From: Parerythrobacter_A sp963799315
Lineage (GTDB): Bacteria > Pseudomonadota > Alphaproteobacteria > Sphingomonadales > Sphingomonadaceae
DNA: 64,000 bases
Direction of reading: 5' to 3'
Assembly (NCBI GenBank): GCA_963799315.1
Contig: CAWCWP010000003.1
Span: 62,001-126,000 of the forward strand
Positions within the stretch are counted from its first letter, which is position 1, and each line of letters starts with the position of its first letter. Of the stretch, positions 56,795 to 64,000 are shown one piece after another. The translations under genes were made by a program, and so were the position numbers. The notes beneath the pieces are model-generated. The model had not been told where the DNA came from and searched no databases. It saw only the letters and a program-made list of their open reading frames with translations.

Positions 56795-58649
56795 ATGCTC
56801 TCCATCGACAATATCACGGTCCGGCTCGGCGGCCGGGTCATTCTGGACCGTGCCAGTGCGACGGTGCCGGTCGGCGCGCGCATCGGCCTGATCGGGCGCA
56901 ACGGGGCGGGCAAATCCACCCTGATGAAAACCGATCATCGGCGAGATCGAGCCGGACGATGGCGAGATTACCAAGCCGTCGCGGTCGCGCATCGGCTATA
57001 TCGCGCAGGAAGCGCCCAGCGGCACGATGACGCCCGAAGCGGTCGTGCTGGCCTCCGCCACCGAACGCGCCGCGCTGATGGAGGAGCTGGAAACCTGCAC
57101 CGACATGGATCGCATGGGCGATGTCTACGAACGCCTGCTGGCCATCGATGCCTACAGCGCCCCGTCGCGTGCCGCGAAAATCCTGAGCGGTCTGGGCTTC
57201 GACGAGGAGATGCAGCAGCGCCCGGTCGAGAGTTTTTCGGGTGGCTGGAAAATGCGCATCGCGCTTGGTGCACTGCTGTTTTCCGAACCCGACATCCTGC
57301 TGCTGGACGAGCCTTCCAACCACCTCGACCTGGAAGCGACGCTGTGGCTCGAAAACTTCCTGAAATCCTATCCCGCCACAGTGCTGGTCATCAGCCACGA
57401 GCGCGACCTTTTGAACAAGGTCGTCGATCACATCCTGCATCTGGAAGGCGGGCAGCTGAAACTGTATCCGGGCGGCTACGATGCGTTCGAGCAACAGCGG
57501 GCCGAACATGCCGCGCAGCTGGCGTCGGCCAAGGCATCGCAGGATGCGCAGCGCGCCCGGCTGGAAGACTATGTCGCCCGCAACAGCGCGCGTGCCTCCA
57601 CCGCCAAACAGGCGCAGTCGCGGGCCAAGATGCTGGCGCGGATGCAACCCATCGCCGCGCTGGTCGAAGACCCGACGTTGAGCTTCGCGTTTCCCGATCC
57701 GGCGGAATTGCGCTCGCCGATGATTACGCTCGACGGCGCGGCGGTCGGGTACGGGGACGCCGCGCCGATCCTGCGCCGGTTGAGTTTCCGGGTGGATGCC
57801 GATGATCGTATCGCGCTGCTGGGCCGAAACGGCAACGGCAAGACCACGCTGGCCCGCCTGCTGGCTGCGCAACTGGCCCCGGCGGAAGGCGAGATGAATG
57901 CGCCGGGTCGCCTGAAAGTCGGCTATTTCACGCAGTATCAGGTGGAGGAACTGGCAGGCGAGGATACGCCGCTGGACCTGATGGGCCGCGCGATGGAGGG
58001 GCAGGCCACCAAGGTCATTCGCGCACAGCTGGGCCGCTTCGGTTTTGCCGGGGAGCGGGCGCAGCAACGTGTCGAAAAACTGTCGGGCGGGGAACGCGCG
58101 CGGCTGGCGCTGGCGCTCATCACCCGCGATGCGCCGCATCTGCTGATCCTGGACGAGCCGACCAACCACCTCGATGTCGATGCGCGCGAGGCGCTGATCC
58201 AGGCGCTGAACGACTATTCCGGCGCGGTGATCCTGATCAGCCATGACCGCCATATGGTCGAACTGACGGCGGACCGGCTGGTGCTTGTCGATGACGGCAC
58301 GGCGCGCGAATATGCCGGAAGCATGGACGATTACATCGATTTCGTGCTGGGTCGCCAGCCGAAGAAGGGCGACCGGGCGAATGGCAGTGCCAAGCCGCGC
58401 AAGTCGGGCAAGCCAGCCTCCAAAGCGAAGACGCGTGCCGCGAAATCGAGGGTGACGGAAGCGGAAAGCGGGATGGCGCGTTTGACCGATGCGCTGGAGG
58501 CGCTGGACCAGCGGATACTCAAGGCCGGCAATGGCGCGGATATGCAGGACATTCTCAAGGACCGTGCGGAGACGGCGGATGCGCTGGCGCGTGCCGAGGA
58601 AACATGGCTCGAAGCGGGCACGGCGCTGGAGGAACTGGCGCAGGGCTGA
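56795..58649 (+). CDS. ABC-F family ATPase (frameshifted)
   Basis: About 617 residues after removing one base near 56932 (STLMKT|IIGEIEPDDGE). Two ATP-binding domains without transmembrane segments: Walker A GRNGAGKST and GRNGNGKTT, signatures SFSGGW and LSGGE, Walker B LLLDEPSNHLDLEA and LLILDEPTNHLDVDA. The linker between them is the ARE/P-site tRNA interaction motif. A Lys-rich tail (KPRKSGKPASKAKTRAAKSR) and C-terminal coiled coil follow, as in Uup/YheS-type proteins that act on ribosomes. It sits right after tRNA-Thr. Confidence 0.9.
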
Positions 58650-58736
58650 GCCGCCGCGCATATCGGGCTGGCTTGCAACATGGCGCGCGGGCCGCGATAG
58701 GTTGCGGCTCCACAGTTCGCATAGCACGAGGCCTGT

Positions 58737-59759
58737 TTGCGCCACCGCGTTACCTCTTTCGACGTTGCCGCCGCTGCGGGTGTCAGCCAGTCCACGGTGT
58801 CGCGGGCGCTGGGTGGATCGACGGCAATTACCGAGCCGACGCGGGCGCGGGTCGTGGCGGCGGCGGACCGGCTCGGCTATGTCGTCGATGCGCGCGCGGC
58901 CACGCTGCGCCGGGGGACGACGGGCACGGTGGCGGTGGTGGTAATCTGCCGTCCGGGCGAAGCGGCGAGCGATATAAACCCGTTCTATTTCAGCCTGTTG
59001 GGCGCAGTCAGCGCCGCTGCGGCCGAGGCGGGACTGGAAACGCTGGTGTCGTTCCAGGCCGACGAGGCTTCGCTGTTCGGCCGCTATGTCGAGCGCGGGC
59101 AGGCCGATGGCGTGATCGTGATCGGCACCACCACGAACGACGCCGCCTGGGATTACTTTCGCGGGCTGGGAGACAGTCAGGCGGATGGCAAATATGCCTT
59201 CTGGGGTTCGCCCTTCGACGAGCTGGAATGGGTGCGTTCCGACAATGTCGCGGGCGGACGGCTGGCGACGCGCACGCTGATCGAGGCGGGCTATCGCGAT
59301 ATCGTGCATATCGGCACCGATGCCTCGGCGCAGCGCCAGTTCGGGGAACGGCTGGTCGGCTATGGCGAGGCGATGGCCGCTGCCGGACTGGATGCGCGGG
59401 TTGCGACCATCGACGAGACGGGCGACCGGCAGATGCAGGGGCGGCGTGCGGTGGCGGACTTGCTGGAACGCGGTCCTTCGTTCGATGCGCTGTTCGTTGC
59501 TTGCGACAGCATTGCGCTGGGCGCGCTGGCGGAATTGCAGCTGCGCGGGGTGCGGGTGCCGGAGGAGTGCGGGGTAATCGGGTTCGACGGCGTGCTGGCC
59601 GGGGCGCACAGCAATCCGCCGCTGTCGACGATCCAGCCCGATTTCGCGATTGCCGGAGCATTGCTGGTGGAGCGTGTGCGAGCGGATGCCGGAGGGAGTG
59701 ATCCGGAGCGGCGGGTGCCGGTAAACTTGGTGATGCGGGGCAGCGTGAAACAGGCGTAG
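58737..59759 (+). CDS. LacI-family transcriptional regulator
   Basis: 340 residues from TTG 58737. N-terminal HTH: FDVAAAAGVSQSTVSRALGG, hinge region RLGYVVDARAATLRRG; then a periplasmic-binding-protein-like sensor domain (NPFYFSLLGAVSAAAAEAG, DGVIVIGTTTN, DALFVACDSIALGAL, CGVIGFDGV). It should bind a sugar or nucleoside and repress a nearby operon, but no transport or catabolic operon is adjacent, so the target is elsewhere or is itself. Confidence 0.9.
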   Translation: MRHRVTSFDVAAAAGVSQSTVSRALGGSTAITEPTRARVVAAADRLGYVVDARAATLRRGTTGTVAVVVICRPGEAASDINPFYFSLLGAVSAAAAEAGLETLVSFQADEASLFGRYVERGQADGVIVIGTTTNDAAWDYFRGLGDSQADGKYAFWGSPFDELEWVRSDNVAGGRLATRTLIEAGYRDIVHIGTDASAQRQFGERLVGYGEAMAAAGLDARVATIDETGDRQMQGRRAVADLLERGPSFDALFVACDSIALGALAELQLRGVRVPEECGVIGFDGVLAGAHSNPPLSTIQPDFAIAGALLVERVRADAGGSDPERRVPVNLVMRGSVKQA

Positions 59760-59786
59760 GGTGCCGATAAGCCACAGGGCGCTTGC

Positions 59787-59810
59787 ACATATAACGATAT
59801 CTTTATATGT
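59787..59810. promoter_or_regulatory. Near-perfect palindromic operator at the methionine regulator start
   Basis: A 24-base palindrome centred on GATATC, with arms ACATATAA and TTATATGT. It is strikingly AT-rich in this GC-rich region. Its right end overlaps the annotated ATG at 59807. Position and symmetry suit autoregulation by the ArsR-type protein of the downstream gene. Confidence 0.7.
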
Positions 59811-60790
59811 CCGTCCGCATGCGGATAGAAGCCATCATGCGCGCCCTTGCCGATCCGACGCGTCGGCGCGCGATGCGGTTGCTGTCGTCGATGGAACTGT
59901 CGGTGGGCGAACTGGCGCAGGTGCTGGCGCAGAGCCAGCCGCGCGTGTCGCGCCATGTCGGCATCTTGTGCGAGGCCGGGCTGGCCGAGCGGCACCGCGA
60001 GGGCAGCTGGGTATTCCTGCGCACGGCCACGCAGCCTGCCGGTGATGGCGTCGAGCATATCGGCACGGCGATCGCCGACCTGCTTGCCATCGCCGAGCGC
60101 GACGATCCGCTGTTCGCCGAAACATGCAGCGAAGACCGCCGCAATCTGGCGACGATCCGCGCCGCGCGCGAAACCAGCGCGGAAGCATTCTTCGCGCGCC
60201 ATGCCGAAGACTGGGACGAGCTGCGCCGCCGCCACAGCCCCGACGGGCAGGTCGAGTCGCGCCTGCTGGCGGCCTTGGCCGATGCGCCGCTGGGCACCGT
60301 GCTCGATGTCGGCACCGGCACCGGTCGTATCGCCGAACTGCTGGCCGGGCCTGCCGCGCATGTCGTGGCGCTGGACAAGAGCCTCGACATGCTGCGCGTT
60401 GCCCGCGCCAAATTGCAGAACCTGCCCGCCGGTCAGGTCGAGCTGGTGCAGGGCGATTTCACCGCGCTGCCCTTCGCCGCCAACCGGTTCGATACGGTGG
60501 TGCTGCACCAGGTGCTGCACTTCGCCGCCGATCCCGCCGCCGCGCTGAAAGAGGCAGCCCGCGTCACGCGCCCCGGCGGGCGGATCGCGGTGGTCGATTT
60601 CGCCAGCCACGGCCAGGAAGAACTGCGCGAACGCTTCGCCCATGCGCGGCTCGGTTTCTCCGACCGGACGATGGAGATGCTGATGCGCGATGCGGGCTAC
60701 CGCCAGCACCCGCCGCTGACGCTGGACGGGGGCGAGCTGGTGGTGAAGATCTGGCTGGCGCGAGCGCATGCAGATGACAGGCGACGATGA
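59807..60790 (+). CDS. ArsR-type HTH/SAM-methyltransferase fusion regulator (SahR-like)
   Basis: About 327 residues. Residues 1-90: ArsR winged helix (ALADPTRRRAMRLLSSMELSV, LAQSQPRVSRHVGILCEAGL). Residues 130-320: class I methyltransferase fold (VLDVGTGTGRIAELLAG, VVALDKSLDML, VVLHQVLHFAADP). This fusion is the SahR architecture, which senses S-adenosylhomocysteine and controls methionine-cycle genes; here it precedes metF and metH on the same strand. The palindrome covers ATG 59807, so translation may really begin at 59819 (MRIEAIM) or 59837 (MRALADP). Confidence 0.85.
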   Translation: MSVRMRIEAIMRALADPTRRRAMRLLSSMELSVGELAQVLAQSQPRVSRHVGILCEAGLAERHREGSWVFLRTATQPAGDGVEHIGTAIADLLAIAERDDPLFAETCSEDRRNLATIRAARETSAEAFFARHAEDWDELRRRHSPDGQVESRLLAALADAPLGTVLDVGTGTGRIAELLAGPAAHVVALDKSLDMLRVARAKLQNLPAGQVELVQGDFTALPFAANRFDTVVLHQVLHFAADPAAALKEAARVTRPGGRIAVVDFASHGQEELRERFAHARLGFSDRTMEMLMRDAGYRQHPPLTLDGGELVVKIWLARAHADDRRR

Positions 60791-60838
60791 TTATGGGGCG
60801 GCCACCGATGCCCGTTCCGATATAAGGAAGACAGGACG

Positions 60839-61800
60839 ATGAGCGCGACACAGCAACAGCCGACGCTGGACCAGATGCAGGAAGCGCGCATGGCGCTCGA
60901 CACGCCGCTGTTCTCCGGCCTGCCCGGCGATATCGGCGCCAGTTTCGAATTCTTCCCGCCCAAGAGCGAGAAGATGGAAGCCAAGCTGTGGGATGCGGTG
61001 GAGGAACTGGCACCGCTCGACCCCGAGCTTCGTGTCCGTCACCTATGGCGCGGGCGGCTCCACCCGCGAGCGCACGCACGCGACCGTGGCGCGCATCATT
61101 GCCGAAGCCGGTATTCCCGCCGCCGCGCACCTCACCTGCGTCGATGCGACCAAGGCCGAAACGCGCGCCATTGCCGAACGATATTGGGAGGCGGGCGTGC
61201 GCCATATCGTCGCCCTGCGCGGCGATGCGGGCGAACCCGGCGCGCCCTTCACGCCGCATCCCGAAGGCTATGCCAGCGCCGCCGATCTGGTGACGCGACC
61301 TGAAAGAACATCGCCGACTTCGAAATCTCCGTCGCCGCCTATCCCGAGACGCATCCCGACGCCGATTGCCCGCAAACCGATCTCGACAATCTGAAACGCA
61401 AGATCGACGCGGGCGCGACGCGCGCGATCTGCCAGTTCTTCTTCTCCGCCGACACCTTCTTCCGCTTTCGCGATGCAGTTGCCAAGACGGGCATCAATGC
61501 ACCGATCCTGCCCGGTATCCTGCCGGTCACCAATGTGGCGCAGGCGCGCAAGTTCGCGGGGCTGTGCGGGGCGCAGATCCCCGACTGGATGGACGGCCTG
61601 TTCGAAGGGCTGGACGAACGCCCCGCCGCGCGCAACCTCGTCGCCGCGACCGTCGCGGCGGAGCTGTGCCGCCGCCTCTATGCAGGCGGTGTGCGCGATT
61701 TCCACTTCTACACCCTCAACCGCGCCGATCTGGCTTATGCCATCTGCCACATGCTCGGCATGCGCCCAAGAGCGCCGCGACACTGGAGAAAGCAGCATGA
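60839..61800 (+). CDS. metF: Methylenetetrahydrofolate reductase (several frameshifts)
   Basis: It reduces 5,10-methylene-THF to 5-methyl-THF using FAD. AAGGAAGAC precedes ATG 60839. Segments in order: SFEFFPPK (catalytic Glu), FVSVTYGAGGSTRERTH, AHLTCVDATKAE, HIVALRGDAG, CQFFFSADTFFRF and NVAQARKFAGLCGAQIP, ending GMRP|KSAATLEKAA. Single extra bases near 61028, 61298 and 61310, and a missing one near 61771, explain the frame changes; the corrected length is about 319 residues. The stop overlaps the next ATG (61797-61800). Confidence 0.92.
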
Positions 61801-62852
61801 CCGAAGCGGATGCACGCGCACGGCTGAACGCCGCCGCCAAGGAACGGGTGCTGGTATTCGACGGCGCGTTCGGCACGCAGATCCAGGATCGCGGCCTGAC
61901 CGAAGCGGATTACGCGGGCGATCTGGGGCTGGATGCGGACCAGAAGGGCAATAACGATATCCTCGCGCTGACCCGCCCGGATGTCATCGCCGACATTACC
62001 CGTGCCTATCTGGATGCCGGGTCGGATGTCGTTTCGACCAACACCTTCTCCGCCAACACCATCAGCCAGGCCGATTACGCCGCCGAAAGCGTGGTGCGCG
62101 ATATCAACGTCGCCAGCGGCAAGCTGGCGCGCGATCTGGCCGATGAATATGCCGCAAAGGACGGCCGCCCGCGCTTCGTGGCGGGTGCCATCGGACCGAC
62201 CAACAAGACCCTGTCGCTCAGCCCCGATGTCGAAGACCCCGGCTTTCGCGAGATTACCTTCGATTATCTCGTGTCGGTCTACAAGGACCAGGCCGCCGCG
62301 CTGGTCGAGGGCGGGGTGGACTTCATCCTGATCGAGACGATCTTCGATACGCTGAATGCCAAGGCGGGTATTTTCGCGGTCAAGCAGCTGGAAGCCGAGC
62401 TGGGCCGCGACGTGCCGGTGATGCTGTCGATGACGCTGACCGATCTGTCGGGCCGCAATCTGTCGGGCCATACGGTGGAGGCGTTCTGGTATGCGGTGCG
62501 CCATGCCAATCCGGTGACTATCGGGCTGAATTGCAGCTTCGGCGCGGAGCAGTTGCGCCCGCATGTCCAGTTGCTGAGCCAGATCGCCGATACGCTGGTG
62601 CTGGCCTATCCCAATGCCGGCCTGCCCAACGAGCTGGGGGAATATGACGAAGCGCCCGAAACCACGGCGGCGCTGGTGCGGCAATGGGCGGAGAACGGGC
62701 GCGTCAACATCCTCGGCGGCTGCTGCGGCTCCACCCCCGCACATATCGCGGCGATGGCGCAGGCGGTGGCGGGCCTCGATCCGCGCGCCGTGCCCGAACG
62801 CGACACCAAGATGCGGCTGGCGGGGCTGGAGCCGTTTACGCTGGCTGCCTGA
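61797..62852 (+). CDS. metH: Methionine synthase, homocysteine-binding domain (split MetH, part 1)
   Basis: 351 residues, intact. This is the first module of cobalamin-dependent methionine synthase: VFDGAFGTQIQDRGL at the start, the zinc Cys in GLNCSFGAEQL, and the Cys pair in ILGGCCGSTPAHIAAMA. It activates homocysteine for methylation from 5-methyl-THF via cobalamin. Its stop is at 62850-62852, and the folate/cobalamin part is a separate gene 108 bases on; alphaproteobacteria often carry MetH split here. ATGA overlap with metF points to coupled expression. Confidence 0.93.
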   Translation: MTEADARARLNAAAKERVLVFDGAFGTQIQDRGLTEADYAGDLGLDADQKGNNDILALTRPDVIADITRAYLDAGSDVVSTNTFSANTISQADYAAESVVRDINVASGKLARDLADEYAAKDGRPRFVAGAIGPTNKTLSLSPDVEDPGFREITFDYLVSVYKDQAAALVEGGVDFILIETIFDTLNAKAGIFAVKQLEAELGRDVPVMLSMTLTDLSGRNLSGHTVEAFWYAVRHANPVTIGLNCSFGAEQLRPHVQLLSQIADTLVLAYPNAGLPNELGEYDEAPETTAALVRQWAENGRVNILGGCCGSTPAHIAAMAQAVAGLDPRAVPERDTKMRLAGLEPFTLAA

Positions 62853-62865
62853 TTTACGTTACACC

Positions 62866-62958
62866 CGTTCACCCTGAGCTTGTCGAAGGGTCGTTCTTCT
62901 TCCCGTGCTGTCCCGAAGTGAAAACGGTGCTTCGACAAGCTCAGCACGAACGGTTTTC
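62866..62958. repeat. Pair of inverted REP-like palindromes
   Basis: CTGAGCTTGTCGAAG (62875-62888) and its inverse CTTCGACAAGCTCAG (62930-62944) stand about 40 bases apart. The second unit is itself a hairpin: AAAACGGTGCT...AGCACGAACGGTTTT. This is a widespread sphingomonad repeat. It lies between the two metH genes and ends only two bases before the second start codon. Confidence 0.75.
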
Positions 62959-62960
62959 TA

Positions 62961-64000
62961 GTGAGTGCAATAGTGTCCAACCTTTCCACTGCCAACTTCG
63001 TCAATATCGGCGAGCGCACCAATGTGACCGGCTCCGCCCGGTTCAAGAAGCTGATCATGGCCGACGATTACAGCACGGCAGTCGAAGTCGCGCGCAGCCA
63101 GGTGGAAAACGGCGCGCAGGTGATGGACGTGAACATGGACGAGGGGCTGCTCGATGCGGAACACGCCATGACCACCTTCCTCAAACTGATCGCGGCCGAG
63201 CCCGATATCGCGCGCGTTCCGGTGATGGTCGACAGTTCCAAATGGGACGTGATCGAGGCCGGTATCAAATGCGTCAGCGGCAAGCCCATCGTCAATTCGA
63301 TCAGCATGAAGGAAGGCGAAGCGCCGTTTCTGGAACAGGCGCGCAAATGCATGGCCTATGGCGCGGCGGTGGTCGTGATGGCGTTCGACGAAACCGGACA
63401 GGCCGACACGCGCGACCGCAAGATCGAGATTTGCGGACGGGCCTACGACCTGCTGACCGGCATCGGTTTCCCGCCCGAAGACATCATCTTCGATCCCAAC
63501 ATCTTCGCCGTGGCGACCGGTATCGAGGAGCATGACCGCTACGGCCTCGACTTTCTGGAAGCCGTCACCGCAATCAAGGCGCGCTGTCCGCATGCCAAGA
63601 CCAGCGGCGGCCTGTCCAATTTGAGCTTCAGTTTCCGCGGCAACGAGACGGTGCGCCGCGCGATGCATTCGGTGTTCCTCTATCACGCGATCCCGGCGGG
63701 GCTGGACATGGCCATCGTCAATGCGGGGCAGCTCGACGTTTATGACACGATCGACCCGGTGCTGCGCGATGCCTGCGAGGATGTGATCCTTATGCGCGCC
63801 CCTCCGGTGGACAGCGAACACGACACCGCGACCGAGCGGCTGATCGCGCTGGCCGAAAGCTTCAAAGGCACCAGTCCCGAAGCGGAAAAGCAGGCGGCGG
63901 AATGGCGCGGCTGGGAAGTGACCAAGCGGCTGGAACACGCGCTGGTCAAGGGCATCGACGCGCATGTCGTGGACGATACCGAAGAAATGCGCGCCGCCAT
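62961..64000 (+). CDS. metH: Methionine synthase, folate/cobalamin part (split MetH, part 2; runs off the window)
   Basis: At least 346 residues, no stop before the edge. GTG 62961 (or GTG 62973) opens STANFVNIGERTNVTGSARF, the pterin-binding domain of MetH. Its folate-binding blocks are visible: VMDVNMDEG, VPVMVDSSKW, KPIVNSISMKEGE, VVVMAFDETGQADT and SGGLSNLSFSFRGN. The beginning of the cobalamin-binding cap follows (RLEHALVKGIDAHVVDDTEE). No ribosome-binding site is evident in front of either GTG, where the REP-like hairpin stands. Cobalamin and activation domains should continue beyond 64,000. Confidence 0.93.
   Translation, partial: MSAIVSNLSTANFVNIGERTNVTGSARFKKLIMADDYSTAVEVARSQVENGAQVMDVNMDEGLLDAEHAMTTFLKLIAAEPDIARVPVMVDSSKWDVIEAGIKCVSGKPIVNSISMKEGEAPFLEQARKCMAYGAAVVVMAFDETGQADTRDRKIEICGRAYDLLTGIGFPPEDIIFDPNIFAVATGIEEHDRYGLDFLEAVTAIKARCPHAKTSGGLSNLSFSFRGNETVRRAMHSVFLYHAIPAGLDMAIVNAGQLDVYDTIDPVLRDACEDVILMRAPPVDSEHDTATERLIALAESFKGTSPEAEKQAAEWRGWEVTKRLEHALVKGIDAHVVDDTEEMRAA

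Noticed and set aside
56838..59609. A 923-codon minus-strand open frame opposite the ABC-F and LacI genes
   Set aside because: Antisense to two clear genes; the translation is compositionally typical of reverse-frame reading (Arg, Gln, His, Gly rich) and has no recognisable motif.

Overview
The window is 64 kb of GC-rich chromosomal DNA from an alphaproteobacterium, most likely a sphingomonad close to Erythrobacter/Altererythrobacter (family Erythrobacteraceae). The reasons are a NepR-EcfG-PhyR general stress module with GGAAC-N16/17-CGTT promoters, a class I PHA synthase with phasin, a PEP-CTERM-like VPAP sorting tail, a split methionine synthase behind an ArsR-methyltransferase regulator, and the dispersed GTCATCCTGAAC / CTGAGCTTGTCGAAG palindromes common in this group. 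Taxon is inferred from gene content only. I see no rRNA, insertion sequence, prophage or CRISPR array.

Layout. 1-2.3 kb: Holliday-junction genes ruvA (3' end) and ruvB, separated by a secreted DsrE-like gene and a decayed GIY-YIG nuclease. 2.5-4.1 kb: a Ser/Gly/Thr-rich secreted protein. 4.1-14.7 kb: aconitase, a DMT transporter, two L,D-transpeptidases, a histone-deacetylase-like hydrolase, a thioredoxin-like lipoprotein, a flavoprotein and ispG. 14.9-20 kb: CorA-type transporter, SigF/NrsF-like pair, SDR, GNAT, mechanosensitive channel. 20-28.5 kb: secreted isoaspartyl peptidase, the RDD/SpoIIM/DUF58/MoxR/DUF4350/DUF4129 operon (transcribed right to left) and pheA. 28.7-37.9 kb: cytochrome c, rlmE-ppx, tRNA-Gln, LOG protein, glmM-thiD, symporter, sodB, AI-2E permease. 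38-42.3 kb: general stress locus (ecfG-nepR, HWE kinase, phyR, candidate small RNA, response regulator). 42.4-48.4 kb: acyltransferase-like protein, desaturase, lptF-lptG-GNAT, clpS. 48.5-51.3 kb: phasin and phaC. 51.4-56.5 kb: aminotransferase, an unassigned four-gene set (HTH-TM regulator, helical protein, membrane protein, RadC-like protein), crotonase, thioesterase. 56.5-64 kb: tRNA-Cys, tRNA-Thr, ABC-F ATPase, LacI regulator, then the methionine operon (SahR-like regulator, metF, split metH).

A major caveat is that about 18 otherwise intact genes, many of them housekeeping (glmM, lptF, acnA, ruvB, metF), are broken by single-base frameshifts. Nearly all are repaired by removing one base, and after that removal the gene lengths become exact multiples of three. 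This looks like insertion-biased sequencing error rather than biology. I annotate those genes over their full span and name the break.

The most interesting unexplained items are: (i) a probable C-rich-loop small RNA with its own terminator beside phyR at 41.7-41.8 kb; (ii) a near-palindromic EcfG promoter that can read both ways between nepR-ecfG and its kinase; (iii) the HTH-TM / helical / membrane / RadC cluster at 52.8-54.8 kb; (iv) paired palindromes upstream of the phasin; (v) a palindromic operator over the start of the methionine regulator.
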